DNA of 64,000 nt from Streptomyces hokutonensis (GCF_000376565.1 NZ_BARG01000086.1:1-64000), one strand, 5' to 3'; positions 42,143-51,417 are shown, numbered from the stretch's first letter. Numbers and translations: made by a program. The notes: a model not told the origin generated them from the sequence alone.

Positions 42143-42898
42143 TTGAAGGAAGCCATGTTTGCCGAGGTCGTCGGATTCGCCGGCCATCTGGGCACTCCCA
42201 TAGAGGGCTACCTCGCCCGGCCCGTGACCACCGAGCCGACCCCCGGAGTCGTGGTGCTCCACCACGCTCCCGGACTCGACCCGTGGTGCAAGGATGTGGT
42301 GCGGAACTTCGCGGCCCGGGGCTACACGGCCGTTTCTCCGCATCTCTATCACCGGCGCGGTCCCGGGCACTGGGCGGACGTCGCCGCCGCCGCACGTGCG
42401 GAGGGGCTCGCCAAGGCGATGCCCAACGACCAGGTGATGGGCGACATCGCGGGTGCCGCAGCGTACTTGCGGGCGCAACCGGGCGCCAACGGGAAGGTCG
42501 GAGTGATCGGCTTCTGCTCCGGCGGCCGGCAGGCGTTCCTTGCGGCCTGCGACGTGCCCTCGCTCGACGCGGCGGTGGATTGCTGGGGCGGGAGCATCCT
42601 CCCGCAACCCCCCGATCCCGGTCGCCCGGGTCCGGCGCCGAAGGGCGTCATCCACAGGGCGCCGGACATGTCGATGCCGCTCCTGGGGATCTTCGGCAAC
42701 GACGATCTCAACCCCACCCCGGACCAGGTCGACGAGATCGAACGCGTGCTGACCAAGCACGGGAAGTCGTTCAGGTTCTTCCGCTACGACGGCGCCGGCC
42801 ACGCGTTCTTCGCCTCGGACAAGCCCAACTACCGGCAGGAGCAGGCCGTGGACGGGTGGGAGCGGGTCTTCGAGTTCTACGACGAACACCTGCGCTGA
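42143..42898 (+). CDS. Dienelactone hydrolase-family protein
   Basis: 251 aa from TTG 42143 (GGGGGGAA upstream); ATG 42155 with AAGGAAG is an equally good start. Alpha/beta hydrolase of the DLH family: GVVVLHHAPGLDPW, nucleophile Cys in IGFCSGGRQAF, Asp in FGNDDLNP and His in GAGHAFF. All three members of the Cys-His-Asp triad are present. Family members hydrolyse enol-lactones formed after ring cleavage. It is the third gene of the operon under operator A. Confidence 0.88.
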   Translation: MKEAMFAEVVGFAGHLGTPIEGYLARPVTTEPTPGVVVLHHAPGLDPWCKDVVRNFAARGYTAVSPHLYHRRGPGHWADVAAAARAEGLAKAMPNDQVMGDIAGAAAYLRAQPGANGKVGVIGFCSGGRQAFLAACDVPSLDAAVDCWGGSILPQPPDPGRPGPAPKGVIHRAPDMSMPLLGIFGNDDLNPTPDQVDEIERVLTKHGKSFRFFRYDGAGHAFFASDKPNYRQEQAVDGWERVFEFYDEHLR

Positions 42899-42909
42899 AG
42901 GAGGATGTT

Positions 42910-43221
42910 ATGTGCACGTGGATGACCGAGCAGATCGGTATCGCCGGTGCCGCGCGGGGAGTGCCGGACTGGCTGAAGGTGACGCGGGCCAACGTCTTCT
43001 ACGACCACCCCGTCAGCGCTCCGTACGACCACGCGTTGATCATCGATTTCGTCAACCCTGACGCCGGAGTGGGTGCTCGGGTCGGGATCGAGCTCAGCGC
43101 CGCCTCGGCGCGGGAACTGGTGCGAGCCATCACGGCAGCACTCGAAAGCCCGGAAGCCCAGGCGGACCTCGCGGCCCAGTCGCGTGTCCTGCCGGGTTCG
43201 GAGCAGGAAACCGTGTCGTAA
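42910..43221 (+). CDS. DUF6295-family small protein
   Basis: 103 aa from ATG 42910 with AAGGAGG upstream. The N terminus MCTWMTEQIGIAGAARG, the central YDHPVSAPYDHALIIDFVNP and the helix AASARELVRAITAALES match the small DUF6295 family, as I recall it. No enzymatic motif is known. It is the last gene of the hydroxylase/dioxygenase/hydrolase operon, 11 bases after the hydrolase. It may be an accessory or metal/ligand-binding subunit of one of the enzymes, but this is only context. Confidence 0.65.
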   Translation: MCTWMTEQIGIAGAARGVPDWLKVTRANVFYDHPVSAPYDHALIIDFVNPDAGVGARVGIELSAASARELVRAITAALESPEAQADLAAQSRVLPGSEQETVS

Positions 43222-43259
43222 CTCTTGTGTGGGTTCGGGCACACTGCTACGTTCACCGA

Positions 43260-43284
43260 ATTCCATCTAGCGGAATGTGATTCC
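43260..43284. promoter_or_regulatory. IclR-type 25-bp operator, copy B
   Basis: ATTCCATCTAGCGGAATGTG followed by ATTCC matches copy C at 22 of 25 positions. It lies 72 bases upstream of the substrate-binding protein gene, which heads the ABC transporter operon, and 38 bases after the DUF6295 stop. Confidence 0.78.
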
Positions 43285-43355
43285 GAATCCAATCTCCGCC
43301 TTGAAGGCCTCAAGGGCCGCCCCCGGATGGATCTGCGGGAAACAAGGAGTCGCAC

Positions 43356-44684
43356 ATGCACAAGGACGTGTTTGCAGACATTCCGGTCGGTCGACGCACG
43401 AGGACCGCCGTCGTCGGACTGAGCGTGGTGCTCGGTCTGACGGCCGCCGGCTGCGCCACCTCGGACAGCACCGCCACAACCCAAGGGGCCACCTCTCCCC
43501 GTAGTTCCAGCTCCGCCGACCCCTGGGCGGTGACGGATCTGGCCGGCTACACCGGCGGCAAGTCGGGGGCGGCCGACACCGGCCTCGCACCGGTGAAGAT
43601 CGGGTGGGTCAACCAGCAGGGCGGCTCGCTGGAATACCCGAACGCCACGCTCGGGGCCCGGGCGGCGGTGAAGTACGTCAACGAGAAACTCGGCGGGATC
43701 GACGGTCATCCGCTCGAACTGAGCACCTGTTACGTGGTGGACAGCGAGCAGGAGGGCAACTCCTGCGGGCTGAAGATGGCCAACGACAACGACATCAAGA
43801 CCGTCCTCGTCGGCACACTGATCAACGGCGGCCAGTCCATGCGGGCGGTCGTCCAGGGAAGCAAGCCCATCCTGATGTCGAACTCGATCAGCGCGCCGGA
43901 CGCCACCGGCAAGAACGTCTTCATCTTCAACGGCAACCCGGACTCGATCTTCGGAGGGCTGGCGACCTACCTCGACGACAAGGTCAAGGCCAAGAGCGTG
44001 GCCGTCATCTACCCGCAGGACGCCCAGAGCATCGGCGGCGTGGACGTGATCCGCAAGGACCTCAAGAAGCTCGGCATCAAGCTCAAGGCGGTCGGGTTCG
44101 ACCCGTCGACGACCAACCTCACCGCGGCCGCGGTCGCCGCCGGCGTCCAGACGGCCGACGCCGTCGTACCGCTGGTGTCGTCGCCACCGAACTGCGTCTC
44201 GGCGGCCAAGGCGCTGGACTCCCTGGCGGTCAAGGCGCCGATCGTGTCGACCGGTTCCTTCTGCTTCTCCAAGGCAGTCGCCCAGGGGTTGGGCGGCGAA
44301 GCGCCCAAGTGGCTGCAACTGTCGACGCAGACCAACGTCGCCGACACCTCCCTCACCGATGTGCGGGCCTACCTCAAGCAGTCGCAAGCGGCCTCGCTGA
44401 GCGCCGGCGCCCAGACCGACTCCGACGCGACGCTCGCCTGGAGCCTGGTCATGACAGCGACGAAGTTCCTCAACGCGGCCGGTGGCGCGGACGCGACCAC
44501 GAAGACCGTGGCGAAGGCCGCCCAGTCGTTCCACGGCCCGATGCTCCTGGGCAGCGAGACGGTCAAGTGCGGTGCCTACAGCGACCAGCCGGGACTCTGC
44601 GGCGCCCAGAGCCGGGTCTTCGAGCACACCGGCGGCAACACCTTCTCCGCGGCCACCGACTGGATCACCCCGTCCGGGCTCTGA
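43356..44684 (+). CDS. Liv-type ABC transporter substrate-binding lipoprotein
   Basis: 442 aa. Signal peptide with twin-Arg-like RRTRT and lipobox LTAAGC, lipidated Cys33. A Ser/Thr-rich spacer follows, then a Peripla_BP_6 domain (about 75-435) starting VKIGWVNQQGGSLEYPNATL and containing GGIDGHPLEL. This type binds branched amino acids, amides or aromatic acids outside the membrane. It leads an operon that also encodes permease, ATPases and catabolic enzymes, so the ligand is probably the pathway's aromatic substrate rather than an amino acid (inference). AAGGAG precedes the ATG. Confidence 0.9.
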   Translation: MHKDVFADIPVGRRTRTAVVGLSVVLGLTAAGCATSDSTATTQGATSPRSSSSADPWAVTDLAGYTGGKSGAADTGLAPVKIGWVNQQGGSLEYPNATLGARAAVKYVNEKLGGIDGHPLELSTCYVVDSEQEGNSCGLKMANDNDIKTVLVGTLINGGQSMRAVVQGSKPILMSNSISAPDATGKNVFIFNGNPDSIFGGLATYLDDKVKAKSVAVIYPQDAQSIGGVDVIRKDLKKLGIKLKAVGFDPSTTNLTAAAVAAGVQTADAVVPLVSSPPNCVSAAKALDSLAVKAPIVSTGSFCFSKAVAQGLGGEAPKWLQLSTQTNVADTSLTDVRAYLKQSQAASLSAGAQTDSDATLAWSLVMTATKFLNAAGGADATTKTVAKAAQSFHGPMLLGSETVKCGAYSDQPGLCGAQSRVFEHTGGNTFSAATDWITPSGL

Positions 44685-44778
44685 CGGCGACCACACGTCG
44701 TACACCCACCGCGATCTCGATCAACCCTTTGCAACGACCCGTCCCCGCGACCGCGGCGGACGAAGACGAGGAGACACC

Positions 44779-46026
44779 ATGAGCGCCCCAGCGAGCGCCA
44801 CGATCCGGCCCCGTGAGCCGAACCCGCGTCCCGAGGACCTGGTGCAGCACGCGGCGGCCTTCCGAGACCGACTGCGGGACGAGCAGGAAGCCACGGAGGA
44901 GCGGGGCGCCTACTCGCCCGAGACCCACGAGCTCTTCCGGCAGGCCGGCTTCTACCGGACCCTCCTGCCCCGACGCTACGGCGGCTACGAATTCGACGTA
45001 CCCACTTTCCTGCAGGTGATCGTCGAGATAGCCCGCGGATGTCCCGGGACCGGCTGGGGCCTGTGCCTCGCGGCCGGGCACGGCCTGCAGATCGGCGGGC
45101 TCTACGGCGAGGCCGCCCAGGCCGGTGCCATAGGACCCGACGGGGACTTCGCCGCACCCATGCGCGGTATCCCGATGGGCACGGCCACCCGAACCGAGCA
45201 GGGCGCGTGGCGGATCGCGGGGACCTGGGACTACTGCTCGGGATCGCCGTACTCCACCCACGCGATGCTCGCGGTCCGCCTCGACGAGGGCGACGGTCCG
45301 GCCGGCGGCCAGGGCCTGGCGTTGGTGCCGCGCTCGGACTGGACGCTGATGGACGACTGGCGGCACCGCTCCTTCGGGATGCGGGGGAGCGGATCCAACA
45401 GCATCCAGGTCGACGGAGCTGTGGTCCCCGACGAGTTCGTCGTCCGCGGCAACCCGCTGGGGTTCGGCGGGAAGCCGACGACACCCGGTTACCGGCTGCA
45501 CGGCAATCCCATGTACGCCGGCCACTCGATGGGCTACCTGCAACTGGAGATCACGTCGGTGCTGGTGGGCTGCGCCTACGCGGCCCTGGACGAGTACGAG
45601 CGGATCATCCGCGCCAAGAAGACTCCCGGACCCCACGGCGTCCCGCGGTTCCAGACGGCCGACTACCAGCGCCACTGGGGTGTGGCCAGCGGCAAGGCCA
45701 GCGCGGCGGAGGACGTTCTTCTGCGCAGCAGCGAGTTCTACATGGAGCTCTGCCGGGAGGCCGTTGTCGACGACAAGGGGTTCGCCCCGGAGCAGTTGAT
45801 GCGGATCCACGCCAGCACCCACCACGCCGTCAACCTCGCGTGGGAAGCGGTCGAGTTGTTGTTCCGCACCTCGGGAACCAGCGAAGGCGGGAGCAACGGC
45901 TCGCGCATGCAGCGGTACTACCGGGACATCTCCACGGCACGGACCAACGTCGGGCTGCAGTGGGAGACCTTCGCCACCGCGCTGGCCAAGGAGCACTTCG
46001 GTCTGAAGGCCGACGGACTCGTCTGA
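44779..46026 (+). CDS. Acyl-CoA-dehydrogenase-fold flavin monooxygenase (third)
   Basis: 415 aa from ATG 44779 (GAGGAGA upstream). HpaB-C2/HsaA-like fold: TLLPRRYGGYEFDVPTF, GTWDYCSGSPYSTHAMLAV, DWRHRSFGMRGSGSNSIQV and a helical C terminus ending with RYYRDISTARTNVGL. It is more distant from the two paralogues at 11.7-14.6 kb than they are from each other. It needs reduced flavin, and a matching flavin reductase is encoded at 54721-55269 under the same operator. It is embedded between the substrate-binding protein and permease genes, so uptake and first oxidation are coexpressed. Confidence 0.83.
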   Translation: MSAPASATIRPREPNPRPEDLVQHAAAFRDRLRDEQEATEERGAYSPETHELFRQAGFYRTLLPRRYGGYEFDVPTFLQVIVEIARGCPGTGWGLCLAAGHGLQIGGLYGEAAQAGAIGPDGDFAAPMRGIPMGTATRTEQGAWRIAGTWDYCSGSPYSTHAMLAVRLDEGDGPAGGQGLALVPRSDWTLMDDWRHRSFGMRGSGSNSIQVDGAVVPDEFVVRGNPLGFGGKPTTPGYRLHGNPMYAGHSMGYLQLEITSVLVGCAYAALDEYERIIRAKKTPGPHGVPRFQTADYQRHWGVASGKASAAEDVLLRSSEFYMELCREAVVDDKGFAPEQLMRIHASTHHAVNLAWEAVELLFRTSGTSEGGSNGSRMQRYYRDISTARTNVGLQWETFATALAKEHFGLKADGLV

Positions 46027-46055
46027 GCCGGCGGCACGGCCGAAGGAGAAAGCTC

Positions 46056-48044
46056 ATGGAGACACTTGTTCTTTTCGCGCTGCTGGGGCTCGGTTCGGGC
46101 GCGGTCATCGCCGGCATCGCGCTGGGTGTGGTGCTCAGCTGGCGCGGCAGCGGCACGATCAACCTGGCCGCGGGCGCGACGGTCATGGTCGCCGGCTACG
46201 TGTTCTGGGCGCTGCGCACCGGGTTCTTCGGGTTCGCGCTGCAGACCGTCCCGGCGATCGTCCTGACCCTGCTGTTCATGGCCCTCTACGCCGTGGTCGT
46301 GGAGTTGGTCGCCGTCAGACCACTGCGCAGCGCCTCCCCGCTCGCCAAGCTCGTGGCGTCGTTGGGCGTGCTGCTGCTGACACAGGCGTTGGTCCTGCTG
46401 ATCTTCGGCAGCGCGCCCCGGAACAGCCCGTCGGTGCTCACCGGCGACGTGGTGTCCGTCTTCGGTGTGGCGGTGCCCGAAGCACAGTTCATCCTGGCCG
46501 GCATCGTGGTGGCGCTGGCGGGCGGTCTCGCCGCTCTCTACCGCTTCACCCGGTTCGGGCTCGCCACACGGGCCGCCTCGGAGAGCGAGCGGTCCGCCGC
46601 TCTCGCCGGACTGTCGCCGAACGTCATCTCGCTGGGCAACTCCGTCCTCGGGCATGTGGCCACCGGGTTCGTGGGCGTGCTGGCCGCGTCGATCGTCGGA
46701 CTGAGCGCCACGACACTGCCTCTGCTGATCATCCCGGCGCTGGCCGCGGCACTGTTCGCGCGCTTCACCTCGTTCGGTGTCGCGTGTGCCGTCAGCCTGC
46801 TCATCGGGATCAGCGAGTCACTGCTCTACCAGGCATCCAACGAGTCGTGGTTCCCCACCCAGAACGGCTCCGCCATCCCGGGTGTGCAGCAGGTGGTCGA
46901 GTTCCTCCTCATCGTCATCGCCCTGTGGTGGCGGGGCTCCAGCCTTCCCCTCCGTGGCGACCTGGTGGAACGGTCCCTGCCGATGGTGCCCGACCAGGAC
47001 CGGCTCGCCGCGCGGGTCGCCCCGGTGGCCATCGCGTGCGCCGTGGCACTCGTGGTGCTCCCCTCCGACTTCCGACAGGCCGTCGCGACCGGCCTGGTGG
47101 CCACCGTCCTGTGCCTCTCCTTCGTTGTGATCATGGGGTACGTCGGTCAGCTGTCGGTGGTCCAGTTGGCGCTGGCCGGAGTCGCCGGATTCGTGCTCTC
47201 GCACCTCGAGGCCGCGTACGGTATCGGCTTTCCGCTGGCCCCGATCCTGGCGATCGCCGCGGCGACCGTGCTGGGGGTGCTCATCGGCGCCAGTGCGCTG
47301 AGGGTGCGGGGAGTCACGCTGGTCGTGGTGACGCTGGCTGCCGCGATCGCGATCGAACAGTTCATCTTCGCCAACCCGGACTGGGGTGGTGGCCAGACAG
47401 GGGCTCCTGTCGAGTCACCGAAGCTGTTCGGTCTCAACCTCGGTGCCGACGCGTCCTTCCGTGGCCTGGACGGGTCACTGCCCAGTCCGGTCTTCGGCCT
47501 GCTGGCGCTGGTGGTGACCGTGGTGCTCTACCTGTTCGTGGCGAATCTGCGCAGGGGAGACCTGGGCCGCCGCATGCTGGCCGTGCGCTCGAACGAACGG
47601 GCTGCCGCGGCGGCGGGCGTCAACGTACGAGCCGTCAAGATCCAGGGCTTCGCCATCGCGTCCTTCCTGGCCAGCATCGCCGGCGTGATGTACGCCTACG
47701 ACTTCCGCACGGTGTCGGCGAACAGCTACGGCACCATGAGCGCCCTCTCCCTGGTCGCGAGTGTCTACGTCCTGGGAGTGACGCTGGTCCAGGGCGGGGT
47801 GCTGGCGGGATTCGGCGCCGCCGGCGCGGTGATCCCGCTCATCCTCCAGACCTGGGTCCTGCCGGAGAGCCGGGTCTCCATCTACATGCAGCTCATCATC
47901 GGAGCCGGTCTGCTCATCCAGCTGCGGTTCTGCCCCGACGGGCTGCTGGTGGCCTCGGCGACGAAGCGGGAGCGACGCGCGCGTGCATCCCGCGCCGGCA
48001 AGGCGTTGACCGCGGTGGGCGCCAAGCCGCAGGGAGGTGTGTGA
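46056..48044 (+). CDS. Fused LivH-LivM ABC permease
   Basis: 662 aa, about 18-20 hydrophobic helices. Residues about 1-290 are a LivH-type permease (GAVIAGIALGVVLSWRGSGTIN; RPLRSASPLAKLVASLG). After a short polar linker (about 305-325), residues about 325-630 are a LivM-type permease, with GYVGQLSVVQLALAGVAGF and the EAA-like coupling loop GRRMLAVRSNERAAAAAGVN. These are usually two genes. The fusion gives one chain with both pores. AAGGAG precedes the ATG, and the following ATPase gene begins two bases after the stop. Confidence 0.9.
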   Translation: METLVLFALLGLGSGAVIAGIALGVVLSWRGSGTINLAAGATVMVAGYVFWALRTGFFGFALQTVPAIVLTLLFMALYAVVVELVAVRPLRSASPLAKLVASLGVLLLTQALVLLIFGSAPRNSPSVLTGDVVSVFGVAVPEAQFILAGIVVALAGGLAALYRFTRFGLATRAASESERSAALAGLSPNVISLGNSVLGHVATGFVGVLAASIVGLSATTLPLLIIPALAAALFARFTSFGVACAVSLLIGISESLLYQASNESWFPTQNGSAIPGVQQVVEFLLIVIALWWRGSSLPLRGDLVERSLPMVPDQDRLAARVAPVAIACAVALVVLPSDFRQAVATGLVATVLCLSFVVIMGYVGQLSVVQLALAGVAGFVLSHLEAAYGIGFPLAPILAIAAATVLGVLIGASALRVRGVTLVVVTLAAAIAIEQFIFANPDWGGGQTGAPVESPKLFGLNLGADASFRGLDGSLPSPVFGLLALVVTVVLYLFVANLRRGDLGRRMLAVRSNERAAAAAGVNVRAVKIQGFAIASFLASIAGVMYAYDFRTVSANSYGTMSALSLVASVYVLGVTLVQGGVLAGFGAAGAVIPLILQTWVLPESRVSIYMQLIIGAGLLIQLRFCPDGLLVASATKRERRARASRAGKALTAVGAKPQGGV

Positions 48045-48046
48045 GG

Positions 48047-48823
48047 ATGCCGAGTCCTGTGCTGTCCGCACGCGGTATCAGTGTCCGGTACGGCGGGGTG
48101 CAGGCGCTCTCCGGCGTCGACATCGAGGTGCGTCCCGGCCAGATCGTGGGACTGATCGGCCCCAACGGGGCGGGGAAGACCACGTTCATCGACGCCGTGA
48201 CCGGCTTCGCGCGGTGCACGGGCAGCGTCGAGGTGGCCGGCCGCGACATCGGGCGGATGCGCCCGCACGCCCGGGTGCAGGCGGGCCTCGGCCGGACGTG
48301 GCAGGCCGTGGAGCTCTTCGATGCCCTCACGGTGGCGGAGAACCTGGCCGTCGCCGCCCGTCGGCCGGCGTTGTGGACGACGATCCGCGAGCTGCTGACC
48401 AACGCCGAGGCGACCAGGCCCCCGGTGGGCCACGCCCTGGAGGCGCTCGGCATCGAGGGCCTCGCCGAGGCGATGCCCGGCGAGCTGTCGGAGGGCCAGC
48501 GCAAGCTGGTCGGCATGGCCCGGGCCTTCGTAGGTGACCCGAAGGTGGTGCTCCTGGACGAGCCGGCCGCCGGCCTGGACACCGACGAGAGCGCGGAGCT
48601 CGGCAAACACCTGCGACGGCTGGGTGACCAAGGCACCCCGATGCTGCTCATCGACCACGACATCAATCTCGTGTTCGCGACCTGCGATCACGTGGTCGTC
48701 CTCGAGTTCGGCCAGGTCATCGCCACCGGGCGCCCGGCGGACGTGCGCCGTGACCCCAGGGTGATCTCCGCCTATCTGGGATCGGCGGCCTCTGACGACA
48801 TCAAGGTCGGGGAGGAATCATGA
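48047..48823 (+). CDS. LivG-type ABC ATPase
   Basis: 258 aa from ATG 48047 (GTGAGG region upstream). Walker A GPNGAGKTT, Q-loop area RTWQAVELFDALTV, signature LSEGQRKLVGMARAF, Walker B VVLLDEPAAGLD and the switch His in LIDHDINLV. The signature reads LSEGQ rather than LSGGQ, a change tolerated in the LivG group. It lacks the long insertion usual in LivG between Walker A and signature and so is compact. It overlaps the next ATPase gene by 4 bases and energises the fused permease. Confidence 0.92.
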   Translation: MPSPVLSARGISVRYGGVQALSGVDIEVRPGQIVGLIGPNGAGKTTFIDAVTGFARCTGSVEVAGRDIGRMRPHARVQAGLGRTWQAVELFDALTVAENLAVAARRPALWTTIRELLTNAEATRPPVGHALEALGIEGLAEAMPGELSEGQRKLVGMARAFVGDPKVVLLDEPAAGLDTDESAELGKHLRRLGDQGTPMLLIDHDINLVFATCDHVVVLEFGQVIATGRPADVRRDPRVISAYLGSAASDDIKVGEES

Positions 48824-49578
48824 CCCAACCAGTACTGCGCATCGAGGGCCTGACGGCCGGTTACGGCACCGTCGACGTCGTTCGCGACGTCCATCTGGAG
48901 GTCGGCAAGGGCGAGGTGGTGGCCCTGCTGGGCCCCAACGGGGCCGGCAAGACCACGACGCTGCGCGCGCTCTCCGGCCTGGTGAAGGTCTCGGCGGGTT
49001 CGATATCGATGCGCGGCCAGGACCTGACCGGACTGACCCCCGCCGCACGAGCGCGGTGCGCCATCGCCCACGTCCCGGAGGACCGCGGCCTGTTCAGGGG
49101 ACTGACCGTGGCCGAACACCTCAGGCTCGGGCCGCGCGGCGAACGACTGGAGGCGGACCTGGCCTACCGGTACTTCCCGGCACTGCCGGCCATCGCCGAC
49201 CGGCGCGCGGGGGTCCTGTCCGGCGGCGAGCAGCAGATGCTCGCGGTCGGACGCGCGCTGGCCCGCAGACCCTCGCTGCTGGTGCTCGACGAGCTCAGTC
49301 TCGGACTGGCCCCCGTGATCGTCGAGCAGTTGCTGCCCGTGATCCGGGCCTACGCGGACGAGAGCGGCTGCGCCGTTCTGCTGGTCGAGCAGCACGTGCA
49401 CCTCGCCCTGGAGATCTCCGACCGGGCCTATCTGATGGCCCACGGCGTCGGCAGCGACAGCCATGACGCCGCGGTGCTACGGCGGGACCGCAGCGTGATC
49501 CAGGCCAGCTACCTCGGGGGACAGGAGTGGACACCCACTGCTGATCGTGAAAAGGAACGAGACGGAGACACGCAATGA
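48820..49578 (+). CDS. LivF-type ABC ATPase
   Basis: 252 aa. Walker A GPNGAGKTT, VPEDRGLFRGLTVAEHLRLG, canonical signature LSGGEQQMLAVGRAL, Walker B LLVLDELSLGLAP and LLVEQHVHLALEI, the LivF hallmark. ATG 48820 overlaps the LivG stop, and its own stop overlaps the reductase start (ATGA), so the whole operon is translationally coupled. Together with LivG it forms the heterodimeric motor. Confidence 0.92.
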   Translation: MTQPVLRIEGLTAGYGTVDVVRDVHLEVGKGEVVALLGPNGAGKTTTLRALSGLVKVSAGSISMRGQDLTGLTPAARARCAIAHVPEDRGLFRGLTVAEHLRLGPRGERLEADLAYRYFPALPAIADRRAGVLSGGEQQMLAVGRALARRPSLLVLDELSLGLAPVIVEQLLPVIRAYADESGCAVLLVEQHVHLALEISDRAYLMAHGVGSDSHDAAVLRRDRSVIQASYLGGQEWTPTADREKERDGDTQ

Positions 49579-50225
49579 GGATCGGAATCATCGGGGCCGG
49601 CCGAATGGGCCAGGCACTCACGGGTCTGTTCGTGGAGGCCGGCCACGACGTCGTGCTCGCGAACTCGCGAGGTCCGCAGTCGCTGGCCGCCTTGACCACC
49701 CAGTTCGGTGAACACGCCAGCGCGGCCGACGTCCCGGGTGCTGTGAAGGGGAGTGACCTCGTCATTCTGGCCACGCCCTGGGGCAGGACCGCGGAGGCGG
49801 TGTCGGCGGTCGAGGACTGGTCCGGCGTGGTGGTGGTCGACACCACCAACAACCGCAGCAAGCCCGGCCCTGACGGCCTCATCGACATCGGGGACCGCAT
49901 ATCGAGCGAGGTCGTCGCCGAGTTCATGCCCGGCGCCCGACTGGTCAAGGCCTTCAACACCACGCCCATCCCGTTCCTGGTCAAGGGGCTGGGAGCGGCG
50001 GCTGGCGAGGACAACGCCGTGTACATGGCCGGGGACGACTCCGACGCCAAGGCGCTCGTCGGGGCGCTCATCGCCAGTGTCGGCGGGGAGGCCGTCGACA
50101 CCGGCGACCTGCACACCGGCGGTTGGCTGCAGGGCATGTCCGGCCCGTTGGCCGGGACCCTGGAAATGCTCACCCCGACGGATGCCCGCAACCGGCTGGC
50201 AAAGGCCCTTGAACTGGTGCGCTAG
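49575..50225 (+). CDS. F420/NADP oxidoreductase-like dehydrogenase
   Basis: 216 aa. N-terminal dinucleotide fold MRIGIIGAGRMGQALTGLF, a NADP-phosphate contact at LANSRGPQS, LVILATPWG, and VKAFNTTPIPF, typical of the pfam F420_oxidored family (F420:NADP reductase and NADP-dependent relatives). Many family members reduce small substrates without F420. The context suggests a dehydrogenase or cofactor-recycling role in the imported compound's pathway. GGAGA lies before the start. Confidence 0.8.
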   Translation: MRIGIIGAGRMGQALTGLFVEAGHDVVLANSRGPQSLAALTTQFGEHASAADVPGAVKGSDLVILATPWGRTAEAVSAVEDWSGVVVVDTTNNRSKPGPDGLIDIGDRISSEVVAEFMPGARLVKAFNTTPIPFLVKGLGAAAGEDNAVYMAGDDSDAKALVGALIASVGGEAVDTGDLHTGGWLQGMSGPLAGTLEMLTPTDARNRLAKALELVR

Positions 50226-50272
50226 CACCCCACCAACCAAGCACACCCCTTCACTAGGAAAGCGAGAACACC

Positions 50273-50689
50273 ATGGCCATTGTCAACGTCAGCAAGTCCG
50301 TAGCGCTCAAGGCCCCGGCCGACCAGGTGTGGGCGTTCGTGAGTGACTTCGGTGGCTACGCCGCGTGGCAGCCGCACATCGCCTCGGTCGAACTGCGCCC
50401 CGACGGCGACCGCCTGGTCAACTTCACTCGCGGAGACTCGGTGTTCGACCGGATCTCCGCCAAGGACGACGCGGCACGCACCCTCACCTACGGGCTCGTC
50501 CCCGGTCAGAAGACGCCGATGACGAAGCTCGAAGCGACGTTCACGGTCACCGGGTCCGGCGCCGGCAGCGACGTCGAGTACGCCATCGAGGTCGACGTGC
50601 CCGACCAGATGCAGGACGCCGCACGCGCCGGGATCGGGGCCGACATCGACGGAGCGCTGGCCGGTCTCGACGCCAAGTTCAATGGGTGA
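50273..50689 (+). CDS. SRPBCC-family ligand-binding protein
   Basis: 138 aa. START/polyketide-cyclase-like fold: SKSVALKAPADQVWAFVSDF at the N terminus (first strand and helix), GYAAWQPHI, a central RISAKDDAARTLTYGLV and a long C-terminal helix. The fold encloses hydrophobic ligands; members act as cyclases, isomerases, transport or binding proteins. AGGAAAG precedes the ATG. The stop overlaps the SDR start by 8 bases, so both are coexpressed. Confidence 0.82.
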   Translation: MAIVNVSKSVALKAPADQVWAFVSDFGGYAAWQPHIASVELRPDGDRLVNFTRGDSVFDRISAKDDAARTLTYGLVPGQKTPMTKLEATFTVTGSGAGSDVEYAIEVDVPDQMQDAARAGIGADIDGALAGLDAKFNG

Positions 50690-51389
50690 CGCCGACGACG
50701 GGGCGCCCGTCGCCCTCGTCACCGGAGGCGCCGGTTTCATCGGCAGTGCGATCGTCAAGGCGCTGATCGCACGGGGCCACCGTGTCGTCGTGCTGGATCG
50801 AGCCGGGCACGACGCCGTCGACCTCGCGGACGAGCAGCAGGTCCGTGCGGCGGCCCGCACGGTGCTGGAGCGGTACGGCCGCTGTGACGTGCTGGTCCAC
50901 GCCGGTGTCAACTTCGAGCGAGCAGGCCTCCTCGACCTCGACACCGCACTCCTGCGCCGGATGATGACCGTCAACGTCGAGGCCCCGCTCTGGCTCCTGC
51001 AGGAGTTGACGCCGAGCATGGCCGAGCACCACTTCGGCCGGGTCGTGATGGTCGTGTCGGACACGTTCTTCGATCCGCCGCCGGTGCCGGACATGCTCCC
51101 GTACATCATGACCAAGGGCGCCCTGATCGGTGCCGCGCGGGCTCTGGCCCGTTCCCTGGGCGCGGACGGCATCACCGTCAACTGCGTCGCACCAGGCATG
51201 ACACCCCCACCGGCGTCCGAACCCGGACTCGGCTCCGAGGTGGCCGAGAGAGTGCGGTCGCGACAGGCACTCCCACGGACCCTCGTCCCCGAGGACGTGG
51301 CCGAGGTCGTGGGCTTCCTCGCCTCGCGGGAGGCCGAGGCCCTCACCGGGCAGACCATCTGCCCGGACGGGGGACTGGTACTGCGGTGA
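50682..51389 (+). CDS. Short-chain dehydrogenase/reductase
   Basis: 235 aa. Classical SDR: TGGAGFIGSAIV (cofactor loop), LDRAGHD with an Asp/Arg after the second strand, active-site Ser in MVVSDTFF and Y-x-x-x-K in YIMTKGAL, C-terminal GQTICPDGGLVLR. The usual NNAG motif is replaced by VHAGVN. The Asp-Arg pair does not settle NAD versus NADP. It probably oxidises or reduces a cyclic or hydroxyacyl intermediate before the CoA-transfer step of the next two genes. Confidence 0.87.
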   Translation: MGDADDGAPVALVTGGAGFIGSAIVKALIARGHRVVVLDRAGHDAVDLADEQQVRAAARTVLERYGRCDVLVHAGVNFERAGLLDLDTALLRRMMTVNVEAPLWLLQELTPSMAEHHFGRVVMVVSDTFFDPPPVPDMLPYIMTKGALIGAARALARSLGADGITVNCVAPGMTPPPASEPGLGSEVAERVRSRQALPRTLVPEDVAEVVGFLASREAEALTGQTICPDGGLVLR

Positions 51390-51417
51390 AGGACCGCATG
51401 AGGAGACAGAGCACGTC

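Noticed and set aside
42999..44705. 568-codon minus-strand open frame opposite the substrate-binding protein
   Set aside because: Low-complexity His/Arg/Gly composition with no domain; the plus-strand lipoprotein is clear.
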